Below, piece after piece: positions 1-7,225 of a stretch of DNA of 9,895 nt (position 1 is the stretch's first letter; each line of letters opens with the position of its first letter). The position numbers and the translations under genes were made by a program. Below the pieces are notes generated by a model. It was not told the DNA's origin. It made no database searches and was given only the letters and a program-made list of their open reading frames with translations. Origin of the DNA: an uncultured Gammaproteobacteria bacterium (GTDB taxonomy: Bacteria; Pseudomonadota; Gammaproteobacteria; CAIUAS01); the NCBI GenBank assembly GCA_903897205.1, contig CAIUAS010000232.1, positions 1 through 9,895 on the forward strand, written 5' to 3'.

Positions 1-132
1 AAATAAAATTTATTACTTTTTGCCTTAATTTATTTTTACCGTATTAAGTAAAATTAGGAAAAATAAATTAGAGGCCGGTAATGTAACATATTTTTTTTAA
101 AATGCAATAAGGATAAAAATATAAATTACTTC

Positions 133-411
133 CTAGCCTTTTTGTACCTTATCCTTTAAAGATTTGCCAACCTTAAAATTAATTGTTTTAGCAGCTTTAA
201 TCTCAATGACTTCGCCTGTTTTGGGATTACGGCCTTTACGAGCTGCTCGTTCTTTTACGCCAAAGTTACCAAACCCAATCAACACAACCGGCTCACCCTT
301 ACTAAGTGCATCGCTAACACCATTTAACATTGCATCAAGCGCTTTAGTAGCAACTGTTTTTGGAATGTCTGCATCAAGTGCAATTCGGTCAATCAACTCA
401 GATTTATTCAT
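133..411 (-). CDS. hupB: DNA-binding protein HU-beta
   Basis: Small histone-like protein of 92 residues that binds and bends DNA as a dimer and helps compact the nucleoid. It matches E. coli HU-beta (90 residues) nearly end to end: the MNKSELID start, the GFGNFGVKERAAR segment around residues 46-58, and the DNA-binding arm RNPKTG at residues 61-66 with the intercalating proline at 63. The family is IHF/HU; the arm and the absence of IHF-specific extensions favour HU. An ATG 12 bases upstream (421-423) would add MRGS, but AGAGGAAG lies between the two ATGs and serves the inner one, so 411 is chosen. The gene follows lon, as in many gammaproteobacteria. It has its own promoter candidates in the spacer, consistent with the high, separately controlled expression known for HU. 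The identity is certain; the hupB rather than hupA label rests on the position after lon. Confidence 0.96.
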   Translation of the reverse strand: MNKSELIDRIALDADIPKTVATKALDAMLNGVSDALSKGEPVVLIGFGNFGVKERAARKGRNPKTGEVIEIKAAKTINFKVGKSLKDKVQKG

Positions 412-412
412 A

Positions 413-420
413 CTTCCTCT
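413..420 (-). promoter_or_regulatory. hupB ribosome binding site
   Basis: On the minus strand AGAGGAAG ends one base before the ATG at 411. The AGAGG core is about 4 bases from that ATG. The upstream in-frame ATG at 421-423 overlaps this stretch and has no comparable site of its own, so this decides the start. Confidence 0.7.
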
Positions 421-440
421 CATTAAAATTACAATTAAAC

Positions 441-449
441 ATTATAACA
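441..449 (-). promoter_or_regulatory. Proximal hupB promoter (extended -10)
   Basis: The minus strand reads TGTTATAAT, a perfect extended -10 element (TGn followed by TATAAT at 446-441). No good -35 hexamer lies 16-18 bases upstream, as is common for extended -10 promoters. The predicted start is near 434, giving a leader of about 23 bases before the hupB ATG. An inverted repeat (451-470) occupies the -17 to -36 region. Confidence 0.6.
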
Positions 450-450
450 A

Positions 451-470
451 GCATTTGCTAATTAAAATGC
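451..470. repeat. Inverted repeat upstream of proximal hupB promoter
   Basis: GCATTT (451-456) and AAATGC (465-470) are exact reverse complements, with an 8-base spacer. The repeat covers roughly -17 to -36 of the extended -10 promoter, where a regulator could block or assist RNA polymerase. At 6 bp per arm in AT-rich DNA, chance is possible. Confidence 0.4.
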
Positions 471-633
471 CTATTTGAAATAGATTTGCTTATCCATGCT
501 CTAACGTTATACGCATCACGTTTCGTTCTTAGGCATTGCCGCAACACGCTTTTCTCAACCTTTATGTATTTACACATTCCAGTTACTGACACGCTGCACC
601 TAACCTAAAATTGAAACACTTTGTCTATATTTA

Positions 634-659
634 GCCATTCCTAGAAATATAGGAATGGC
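634..659. repeat. Perfect 10-bp inverted repeat, candidate operator
   Basis: GCCATTCCTA (634-643) and TAGGAATGGC (650-659) are exact reverse complements with a 6-base centre. It begins one base after the -10 of the distal hupB promoter candidate, so it spans about -5 to +21. The start site would fall inside the first arm. That suits a DNA operator better than an RNA hairpin. In a lon read-through transcript it could form a stem-loop, but the bases after it (TAAATATAG) are not a terminator T-run. Confidence 0.6.
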
Positions 660-660
660 A

Positions 661-690
661 GTTATATCAATACGGTGAAACCTCTGTCAA
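661..690 (-). promoter_or_regulatory. Distal hupB promoter, sigma70-like
   Basis: The minus strand has a perfect -35 TTGACA (690-685), an 18-base spacer and TATAAC (666-661), a 5 of 6 match to the -10 consensus. It starts 37 bases after the lon stop codon and points at hupB. The predicted start is near 654, inside the inverted repeat at 634-659. Confidence 0.65.
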
Positions 691-727
691 GGCAAAAAAT
701 AACTTTTTAGCTCTTGCAAAACAAACG

Positions 728-3220
728 CTAATGAGTATTACCCCCTAAACCACCTGCATGCCCTTCTTTAGCTTCTTCAATTTCCGCAGAAGGAATGATT
801 AAATCAGGATTTACACTGGGCACGGGTTTAGTACGCAAAGCTAAGTCTAACACTTGATCAATCCAACGCACTGGATGAATAATTAATCCCTGTTTGATAT
901 TTTTAGGAATATCTTTTAAATCGCGGCGATTTTCTTCTGGAATAATTACTTCACGAATTCCCCCACGGTGAGCAGCTAATAATTTTTCTTTTAAACCGCC
1001 AATGGGAAGCACTTCACCACGTAACGTAATTTCACCTGTCATGGCCACATCACAACGTACTGGTATTTTCGTGAAAGCAGACACTAATGCAGTGCACATG
1101 CCTATACCTGCACTCGGACCATCTTTAGGGGTAGCGCCTTCAGGTACGTGTACATGAATGTCCGTTTTTTCATAGAAATCAGCGGGGATACCTAATTTAT
1201 CCACGCGACTACGTACGACCGTCACTGCCGCGTCAATAGATTCCTTCATAACGTCCCCTAAATGTCCGGTATGTTGGTTCTTACCTTTACCTGGCATAAC
1301 AACCGCTTCAATAGTGAGTAACTCCCCTCCTACTTCAGTCCAAGCCAAGCCATTCACCTGACCAATTTGATCATGTTCCTCAGCTAAACCATAACGAAAC
1401 TTTCTGACGCCCAGATATTTTTCAAGATTTCGCGAACTTACAATAGTATGCGTAGCTTTTTTACTGCTCTTTTGTAATATTTCGCGCACAACTTTACGAC
1501 AAACCTTTGCAATTTCACGTTCTAAACTACGCACCCCTGCTTCACGCGTATAGTAACGTATCATGTCGGTGATAGCTGAGTCGGCGATAGTTAACTCATT
1601 AGTTTTCAAGCCATTTTGCGCTATCTGTTTTGGCACTAAATGTTGCATTGCAATATGAAGTTTTTCGTCTTCCGTATAACCTGGAATCCTGATTACTTCC
1701 ATACGATCCAACAATGGACCAGGAACGTTTAGTGTATTAGCTGTCGCAACAAATAACACTTCAGATAAATCATAATCAACTTCTAAATAATGATCATTAA
1801 AAGCATGATTTTGTTCTGGATCTAATACTTCTAATAAGGCAGCCGCCGGATCACCACGAAAATCCATTGCCATCTTGTCGACTTCATCTAACAAGAAAAG
1901 GGGATTTTTCACGGTACCCTTCGCCATTTTCTGCATGATACGACCTGGCATAGAACCAATATAAGTACGGCGATGCCCGCGAATTTCTGCTTCATCACGC
2001 ACACCCCCTAAGGACATACGCACAAAACTACGCCCTGTTGCGGCAGCGATAGATTGACCTAAAGAGGTTTTACCCACCCCAGGAGGTCCAACCAAGCATA
2101 AAACAGGGCCTTTTAACTTACGCACGCGTTGTTGAACAGCCAAGTATTCAATAATACGTTCTTTAACCTTTTCTAAACCATAATGATCGGCATTTAAAAT
2201 TTCTAAGGCTTTCTTTAAATCATAACGAACTTTTGAGCGTTTCTTCCAAGGAACTTGCAGCATCCAATCTAAATAATTACGGCAAACAGTTGCTTCCGCC
2301 GCCATGGGAGACATGCTCTTTAACTTATTTAGCTCAGCTTTTGCTTTTTCCTTCGCCTCTTTTGACATGCCGGCTTTTTCAATCTTTTTAGCAAATTCTT
2401 CTAATTCATTAGGCGCATCTTCCAACTCACCTAATTCTTTTTGAATGGCTTTCATTTGTTCGTTGAGATAATACTCGCGCTGGCTCTTTTCCATTTGGCG
2501 TTTAACACGGCCACGAATACGTTTTTCAACTTGATAGAGATCAATTTCTGATTCCAGCAGAGCCAGTAAACGCTCTAAGCGTCCACGCAAATTAATTTGC
2601 TCAAGAATCTGCTGTTTTTCTTGAATTTTTAACGTTAAATGTGCAGCCACCATATCAGCCAAACGACCTGGATCTTCTATGCCGGCTAAAGTACTTAATA
2701 TTTCCGGTGGGATTTTTTTATTTAGCTTTATATACTGATCAAACTGCGACAAAATCGCGCGCATTAAAATTTCCATCTCGCGATCTTCATTAGCAGTTGT
2801 TGGCACTTCAATTAGTTCAAGCTCAGCGGCCAAATAATCTTCTTTAGGAATAAAATTCTTAACATGGCCACGCTGTACCCCTTCAACTAATACTTTTACA
2901 GTGCCATCCGGTAATTTTAGCAATTGTAAAACAGTTGAAACTGTACCTATTTGGAAAAGGCCTTGTTCGGTTGGATTATCTTCAGCGGCATTCTTTTGCG
3001 CAATTAATAATATTAACTTGTTATTAAGCATCGCGGCTTCTAACGCTTTTATTGAGCGTTTACGGCCAACAAACAAGGGAATTACCATATGTGGATACAC
3101 CACCACATCACGCAGTGGTAATACAGGAATCTCATTATTTTCTAAGATAAGCTCTTGTATTGCATTTTCTGGCTCAACAATAGCTTCAAGCTCAGTTTTT
3201 TTTATATCTTCTTCCGACAT
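728..3220 (-). CDS. lon: Lon ATP-dependent protease
   Basis: Cytoplasmic homohexameric AAA+ serine protease that degrades misfolded proteins and specific regulators. At 830 residues it is longer than E. coli Lon (784), with about 22 extra residues at the N-terminus and a C-terminal extension rich in Gly and acidic residues that ends GGLGGNTH. The N-terminal substrate-binding domain starts at IPVLPLRDVVVYPHMVIPLF (31-50), followed by a helical coiled region around 200-300. Walker A is GPPGVGKT (378-385) and Walker B is LFLLDEVDK (441-449). The C-terminal peptidase domain carries the Ser-Lys dyad: Ser703 in DGPSAG and Lys746 in GGLKEK, 43 residues apart as in E. coli (679 and 722). The ATG has AAGAGGAT 7 bases upstream. 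Lon begins 18 bp after the clpX stop, so the two are probably one transcript. I see no separate promoter in that gap. Confidence 0.98.
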   Translation of the reverse strand: MSEEDIKKTELEAIVEPENAIQELILENNEIPVLPLRDVVVYPHMVIPLFVGRKRSIKALEAAMLNNKLILLIAQKNAAEDNPTEQGLFQIGTVSTVLQLLKLPDGTVKVLVEGVQRGHVKNFIPKEDYLAAELELIEVPTTANEDREMEILMRAILSQFDQYIKLNKKIPPEILSTLAGIEDPGRLADMVAAHLTLKIQEKQQILEQINLRGRLERLLALLESEIDLYQVEKRIRGRVKRQMEKSQREYYLNEQMKAIQKELGELEDAPNELEEFAKKIEKAGMSKEAKEKAKAELNKLKSMSPMAAEATVCRNYLDWMLQVPWKKRSKVRYDLKKALEILNADHYGLEKVKERIIEYLAVQQRVRKLKGPVLCLVGPPGVGKTSLGQSIAAATGRSFVRMSLGGVRDEAEIRGHRRTYIGSMPGRIMQKMAKGTVKNPLFLLDEVDKMAMDFRGDPAAALLEVLDPEQNHAFNDHYLEVDYDLSEVLFVATANTLNVPGPLLDRMEVIRIPGYTEDEKLHIAMQHLVPKQIAQNGLKTNELTIADSAITDMIRYYTREAGVRSLEREIAKVCRKVVREILQKSSKKATHTIVSSRNLEKYLGVRKFRYGLAEEHDQIGQVNGLAWTEVGGELLTIEAVVMPGKGKNQHTGHLGDVMKESIDAAVTVVRSRVDKLGIPADFYEKTDIHVHVPEGATPKDGPSAGIGMCTALVSAFTKIPVRCDVAMTGEITLRGEVLPIGGLKEKLLAAHRGGIREVIIPEENRRDLKDIPKNIKQGLIIHPVRWIDQVLDLALRTKPVPSVNPDLIIPSAEIEEAKEGHAGGLGGNTH

Positions 3221-3238
3221 GAATAATCCTCTTTTAAT

Positions 3239-4561
3239 TTAACCACTCACTGCACTAGTACCGGCGGCATCTGTCCCTGTGGCTTTTTTATAAATTAATA
3301 ATGGCTGTGAAGTACCATTAATAGTACCTGCATCAATCACAACTTTACTAACTGTTGGTGAAGCGGGTAGTTCATACATAACATCTAATAAAACAGCCTC
3401 CAATATTGACCGTAGACCACGCGCCCCCGTTTTACGCTGCAAAGCTTTCTGAGCAACCGCATGTAATGCATCATCGCGAAACTCTAATTCAACACCATCC
3501 ATATTAAATAATTTCATATATTGCTTGGTAAGCGCATTTTTTGGTTCTTTCAAGATTTTAACTAATGACTCTATATTTAACTCTTCCAATGTTGCAACAA
3601 CGGGTAAACGTCCAATAAATTCAGGAATTAACCCATATTTAATTAAATCTTCCGGTTCTACCCTGCGCAAAATTTCATTAAGGTTCTTTTTCTCATCTTT
3701 ACTACGTACTTGCGCAGAAAAACCTATCCCACTACGTTCGGAACGATCACTAATAATCTTTTCTAAACCAGAAAAAGCACCCCCGCAAATAAATAAAATA
3801 TTTGAAGTATCCACTTGCACCATCTCTTGATTAGGATGTTTACGTCCGCCTTGTAATGGCACAGAAGCAACGGTACCTTCAATTAATTTTAATAAAGCTT
3901 GTTGTACGCCTTCGCCAGAAACATCTCGCGTGATAGAAGGGCTATCAGAGCGTCTGCCGATTTTGTCTATTTCATCAATATAAACAATACCTGTTTGAGC
4001 ACGCTCAATGTCTCCATCGCATTTTTGTAATAGTTTCTGAATAATATTCTCAACGTCTTCACCCACATAGCCGGCTTCGGTTAAGGTAGTTGCATCTGCA
4101 ACTGTAAAAGGCACATTGAGCAGACGTGCTAATGTTTCCGCTAGCAAAGTCTTACCACTACCAGTCGGCCCGATCAGCAAAATATTACTTTTACTTAACT
4201 CAGTGTCATCTTTCTTGGTTGTTTGATATAAACGGCCTTTTTTAAAGTGATCGAGACGTTTGTAATGATTATAAATTGCAACCGACAGAACTTTTTTTGC
4301 ATAAGCCTGCCCAACCACGTAATCATCTAAAACTTTGGAAATTTCATGAGGCGCAAGCAGCTTAACACTGCCATTAATACCTTGGCCGTTTTCTTCTTGT
4401 TGCATTTCTTCATGCAAAATATCTTCACATAATTGCACACATTCATTACAAATATAGACAGACGGGCCTGCTATTAACTTGCGCACGTCCTGCTGGTTCT
4501 TGCCACAAAATGAACAATGAAATAATCGGTTACCCGTTTTACCCATTTTTGGATCGGTCAT
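3239..4561 (-). CDS. clpX: ClpX, ATPase subunit of ClpXP
   Basis: Hexameric AAA+ unfoldase that recognises substrates such as ssrA-tagged proteins and threads them into ClpP. The 440-residue length is somewhat above E. coli (424). The N-terminal zinc-binding domain has its four cysteines at 16, 19, 38 and 41. Walker A is GPTGSGKT (131-138), the pore loop is GYVG (164-167), Walker B is IVYIDEID (192-199), and the RKH loop is at 240-242. The IGF tripeptide (279-281), which docks in ClpP clefts, is intact, so pairing with the adjacent ClpP is expected. The arginine finger is Arg318 in FIGRLP, and sensor 2 is GAR (379-381). The start has a strong ribosome binding site, AAGGGGTGAT, just upstream. 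It lies 81 bp after clpP, a gap that contains its own promoter candidate, and 18 bp before lon. Confidence 0.98.
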   Translation of the reverse strand: MTDPKMGKTGNRLFHCSFCGKNQQDVRKLIAGPSVYICNECVQLCEDILHEEMQQEENGQGINGSVKLLAPHEISKVLDDYVVGQAYAKKVLSVAIYNHYKRLDHFKKGRLYQTTKKDDTELSKSNILLIGPTGSGKTLLAETLARLLNVPFTVADATTLTEAGYVGEDVENIIQKLLQKCDGDIERAQTGIVYIDEIDKIGRRSDSPSITRDVSGEGVQQALLKLIEGTVASVPLQGGRKHPNQEMVQVDTSNILFICGGAFSGLEKIISDRSERSGIGFSAQVRSKDEKKNLNEILRRVEPEDLIKYGLIPEFIGRLPVVATLEELNIESLVKILKEPKNALTKQYMKLFNMDGVELEFRDDALHAVAQKALQRKTGARGLRSILEAVLLDVMYELPASPTVSKVVIDAGTINGTSQPLLIYKKATGTDAAGTSAVSG

Positions 4562-4588
4562 ACATCACCCCTTTATTATATATACCAT

Positions 4589-4615
4589 ATATAGGGTTAG
4601 TTTTTAATTTTTCAA
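4589..4615 (-). promoter_or_regulatory. Heat-shock (sigma32-like) promoter candidate for clpX-lon
   Basis: The minus strand reads ATTGAAA (-35 region, core TTGAAA at 4615-4610), a 13-base gap, then CCCTATAT (4596-4589). This is 7 of 8 against the sigma32 -10 form CCCCATAT and 6 of 7 against CTTGAAA. The predicted start near 4582 leaves a leader of about 20 bases before the clpX ATG. The same bases can be read as a weaker sigma70 promoter, TTGAAA, 16 bases, TATATA. E. coli clpP-clpX and lon are known sigma32 targets. Confidence 0.5.
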
Positions 4616-4642
4616 TAGGCTAATTTGTACACTCATCGCCTT

Positions 4643-5287
4643 TTAGCTTTTGGTAGCTACATTCCTACCTTCTATCACAGAATCAACTAACCCGTAAGCA
4701 ACTGCTTCTTGAGCACCCATAAAATTATCACGCTCGGTATCATGCTTAATGACTTCAGGCGATTTTCCTGAATGTTTAGCCATAATTTTGTTAATTCTAT
4801 CTCGAATTAACAACATCTCTTTAGCATGAATTTCTACATCTGTCGCCTGCCCTTGAAATCCACCTAATGGCTGATGGATCATGACACGAGAGTTTGGTAA
4901 ACAATAGCGTTTGCCTGCAGCTCCTCCGCAGAGCAATAAAGCACCGGCGCTAGCTGCCTGGCCAATACATAACGTGCTGACATCTGGCTTAATAAACTGC
5001 ATTGTGTCATAAATGGCTAACCCTGCCGTTACGACACCGCCGGGAGAATTAATATAAAGCGAAATATCTTTATCCGGATTCTCTGATTCAAGAAAAAGTA
5101 ACTGAGCAATTACTAAATTAGCCATGTAGTCTTCAATTTGACCCACTAAAAAAATAATGCGCTCTTTTAAAAGCCTTGAATAAATATCATAAGCTCTTTC
5201 GCCCCGCGCTGTTTGCTCAACAACCATGGGCACCAAACCAGTATTTAGTATATCAGAATTCGCTCTTGATTTAGTAAAATTGGACAT
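4643..5287 (-). CDS. clpP: ClpP protease subunit
   Basis: Serine peptidase that forms a double heptameric barrel and degrades proteins fed in by ClpX (or ClpA where present). The 214 residues align throughout with E. coli ClpP. The catalytic triad is Ser113 in GQAASAG, His138 in MIHQPLGG and Asp187 in TERDNF, with the 25- and 49-residue spacings of E. coli. The N-terminal propeptide should be removed before GLVPM, leaving a mature chain from about Gly17. An upstream ATG at 5311 would add eight residues (MQQTSERN), but GAGAG sits 4 bases before the ATG at 5287, while the upper ATG has only a weak site; 5287 also gives the family's usual propeptide length. It lies between tig and clpX in the standard order. 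No strong promoter stands out in the 176-bp gap upstream. Confidence 0.97.
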   Translation of the reverse strand: MSNFTKSRANSDILNTGLVPMVVEQTARGERAYDIYSRLLKERIIFLVGQIEDYMANLVIAQLLFLESENPDKDISLYINSPGGVVTAGLAIYDTMQFIKPDVSTLCIGQAASAGALLLCGGAAGKRYCLPNSRVMIHQPLGGFQGQATDVEIHAKEMLLIRDRINKIMAKHSGKSPEVIKHDTERDNFMGAQEAVAYGLVDSVIEGRNVATKS

Positions 5288-5291
5288 ATTT

Positions 5292-5296
5292 CTCTC
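5292..5296 (-). promoter_or_regulatory. clpP ribosome binding site
   Basis: GAGAG on the minus strand, 4 bases before the ATG at 5287. It favours this start over the in-frame ATG 24 bases upstream. Confidence 0.55.
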
Positions 5297-5442
5297 ACTT
5301 GTTTGCTGCATGCTTACAATAATTAATTTTGTATAAAAACTATCGCATTACCACGTCTGCTAATAACATGATAATGCTAAGTATTCCTCTAAAAATTACT
5401 GATAAGATAAAGGATAATATTCAAAAAGGACCACTGATAAAA

Positions 5443-5456
5443 TGATTTTAAAATCA
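5443..5456. repeat. 14-bp perfect palindrome after tig
   Basis: TGATTTTAAAATCA is a perfect palindrome 7 bases beyond the tig stop codon. On the minus strand it is followed by TTTTATC, so it could form a very weak terminator hairpin (5-bp stem, TTAA loop) or be a protein site in the clpP upstream region. In AT-rich DNA such a palindrome could also be chance. Confidence 0.35.
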
Positions 5457-5463
5457 CACAGAA

Positions 5464-6813
5464 TCATCCATGGTGCTCATGATTACAATGCTCATCATGA
5501 ACATGTTCATGATGCATTTCATTAGCAAGATTTGTGCTAAATTGCATTACATCACTATATTTTGCTGATTTTTCCGCATATTGCATTTGCTCAAGTAATT
5601 TCTCAACAACCTGCTCTTCCATTACTTGTGAACGAATGCCATTTAAAATTTCTGGTTGCTTTTGGATCATGGCAATAATTGATTGCGGTTCTTGAAACGA
5701 ACTTGCAATACGTAAAACTTGTTCACGTACGCGATCAGCATCGGCCTGAATATTATGCTGCTTAATAATTTCAGCAAATAAGAGGCTCAGCGTTACGCGC
5801 CTACGTGCAACTTCTAAACTTTTTTCTTTAGCCTCGGCCGGTAATGTCGCATCGGGTGAAGCTGTATTTTGGCGTACTCGCTCTTGCCATTCGTTTTCTA
5901 AATGTTCACGTTCTTTTTCTAATAATGCTTTTGGCAACTCAATTGAGTGCTTGGCAATAAGTACATCGATAAGCTGGGTTTTTAACTTATTTTTTAACAC
6001 ATTATTAAGTTCCTGATCCATATGATCGCGCACCTGCGTGCAGAACTCTGCTAATGTTTCCACCCCTAATTTTTTAGCGAATTCATCATCAAGCACAGGT
6101 AATTTGGCGGCGTCAATTTTATGGATTTTAATAATTGCCTGTTTAGCCTTTTCCCCGGCGGCTTGTTCAGGTAAATCTATTGTTAATTCATCACCCACAT
6201 TGGCACTGATCAGTTTCTTTAATTCAGGTGGTGTATTGGCTTCATCGAGGATCAGAGTTACATTTTGTTGCGCACCATCTGCCTGCGGTTGGCCATCTAC
6301 TATAGGGGTAAAATCAATGGTCAATCTATCGCCCATTTGCGCAGACCTACTCACCGCTTCCCACTCCGCATGTTGCTTACGCATTTGCTCCAACACCTGA
6401 TTAACATCACTCTCTTCAATGGTAACAACCGTTTTTTCTAGCGTTATGTCAGCGAGACCATGAACATGAACTTCGGGATACACTTCAAAAGTAGCGCTGT
6501 ATTTAAGCGGTTGGCCTTCATCCGCTTCCAAAGATTGAATGGTAGGACGCTCAGCTGGGCGCAAGTTTTCTTGCCTAAGCGCATTACTTAGACTAGCTTG
6601 CAAAATCTCTTCAATAGCTTCACCTCTAACAGAAGCGCCATAACGTTGCTCAATCACCTTGGCAGGTATTTTACCGTGACGAAACCCATCTAGCTTGGCG
6701 GTTTTACTTAAATCTTGTATGCGCTTTTGAATAGCGCTGTTTATTTCAGCTGCCGGTACTGCCACCGTCAAACGGCGAGCCAAACTACCGGTAATTTCGA
6801 CAGAAATATCCAT
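5464..6813 (-). CDS. tig: Trigger factor (ribosome-associated chaperone)
   Basis: Chaperone that docks near the ribosomal exit tunnel and shields nascent chains. The 449 residues compare with 432 in E. coli. The ribosome-binding domain carries the signature GFRHGKIP at 43-50. The FKBP-like middle domain spans about 155-235 and keeps GDRLTIDF (161-168), but the pocket segments typical of active prolyl isomerases are replaced and the domain is about 7 residues shorter than in E. coli. The helical C-terminal chaperone domain follows (about 240-425). Residues 434-448 form a tail with eight His and one Cys, absent from E. coli. The open frame reaches 6891, but MDISVEITG at 6813 matches the family start and has AGAGG 7 bases upstream. 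The gene lies about 90 bp after tRNA-Leu with no terminator between, and before clpP. The family call is certain; loss of isomerase activity is inferred. Confidence 0.96.
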   Translation of the reverse strand: MDISVEITGSLARRLTVAVPAAEINSAIQKRIQDLSKTAKLDGFRHGKIPAKVIEQRYGASVRGEAIEEILQASLSNALRQENLRPAERPTIQSLEADEGQPLKYSATFEVYPEVHVHGLADITLEKTVVTIEESDVNQVLEQMRKQHAEWEAVSRSAQMGDRLTIDFTPIVDGQPQADGAQQNVTLILDEANTPPELKKLISANVGDELTIDLPEQAAGEKAKQAIIKIHKIDAAKLPVLDDEFAKKLGVETLAEFCTQVRDHMDQELNNVLKNKLKTQLIDVLIAKHSIELPKALLEKEREHLENEWQERVRQNTASPDATLPAEAKEKSLEVARRRVTLSLLFAEIIKQHNIQADADRVREQVLRIASSFQEPQSIIAMIQKQPEILNGIRSQVMEEQVVEKLLEQMQYAEKSAKYSDVMQFSTNLANEMHHEHVHDEHCNHEHHG

Positions 6814-6820
6814 TATTTTA

Positions 6821-6825
6821 CCTCT
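6821..6825 (-). promoter_or_regulatory. tig ribosome binding site
   Basis: AGAGG on the minus strand, 7 bases before the ATG at 6813. It settles the start against the longer open frame beginning at 6891, whose first 26 residues do not resemble trigger factor. Confidence 0.7.
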
Positions 6826-6839
6826 ATAGAATTTTAACT

Positions 6840-6894
6840 TTCTTGCATAATCCCTAATATAAAGCCAGACTGGAAATATCCGACTATGCAAGAA
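6840..6894. repeat. 10-bp inverted repeat between tRNA-Leu and tig
   Basis: TTCTTGCATA (6840-6849) and TATGCAAGAA (6885-6894, given on the plus strand) are exact reverse complements 35 bases apart, and the interior holds a small CCA-GAC-TGG hairpin. In the transcript this would form a long stem-loop starting 10 bases after the tRNA CCA end and finishing 26 bases before the tig ATG. No T-run follows it, so it is not a canonical terminator. A role in tRNA processing or mRNA stability is a guess. Confidence 0.5.
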
Positions 6895-6904
6895 GTCTAT
6901 TATT

Positions 6905-6989
<85 letters not shown>

Positions 6990-7023
6990 AATTTGCTTTG
7001 TATAATCATGTGTCTAAAGGGAC

Positions 7024-7051
7024 ATTTTGCAGTATTTTTAACGTTTGTCAA
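7024..7051 (-). promoter_or_regulatory. tRNA-Leu promoter, sigma70-like
   Basis: The minus strand has a perfect -35 TTGACA (7051-7046), a 16-base spacer and CAAAAT (7029-7024), 4 of 6 against the -10 consensus. The bases after it (GTCCC) give a GC-rich discriminator of the kind typical of stringently controlled stable-RNA promoters. The start would be about 28 bases before the tRNA 5' end. It may also drive tig. Confidence 0.55.
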
Positions 7052-7225
7052 ATGAGATGGAATAGAAATTAACAAATATCTGCCTATGCAGGGTAATAAC
7101 CTGGCAATTTACCTAAAAAATATACCTATATGAATCTATAAAAATTTTATCAATGTGTTGTAATTAGCCACGTTCTAAAGTTTTCTAATTCACTAATACT
7201 CTGCAGTTTATCACGGCGCATTTGA

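Larger units (their letters stand above)
412..727. other. lon-hupB intergenic spacer
   Basis: This 316-bp spacer has no convincing coding sequence on either strand: the open frame on the plus strand that enters it is the shadow of hupB. It holds two minus-strand promoter candidates for hupB and two inverted repeats, listed separately. If the distal promoter is used, the hupB transcript has a leader of about 240 bases. I see no intrinsic terminator for lon, because the perfect hairpin at 634-659 lacks a following T-run on the minus strand. Confidence 0.7.

Noticed and set aside
34..53. TTTTAC and GTAAAA inverted repeat downstream of hupB as a terminator
   Set aside because: The stem has one G-C pair, lies about 80 bases beyond the hupB stop, and is not followed by a T-run on the minus strand.
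164..478. Plus-strand open frame of 104 codons over hupB
   Set aside because: It lies antisense to the highly conserved hupB gene, resembles no known family, and its composition follows from the HU coding frame.
634..659. Intrinsic terminator for lon
   Set aside because: The stem is perfect, but neither strand has a T-run after it, and a strong promoter overlaps it, so an operator reading fits better.
6814..6891. N-terminal extension of trigger factor by 26 residues
   Set aside because: The extra residues do not resemble the family, the start lacks a ribosome binding site, and the stretch runs through the tRNA-tig inverted repeat. MDISVEITG at 6813 is the normal start.
7162..7190. AATTAG and CTAATT inverted repeat between clpV and tRNA-Leu
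   Set aside because: The arms are only 6 bp, AT-rich and 17 bases apart, with no T-run and no promoter context; expected by chance.
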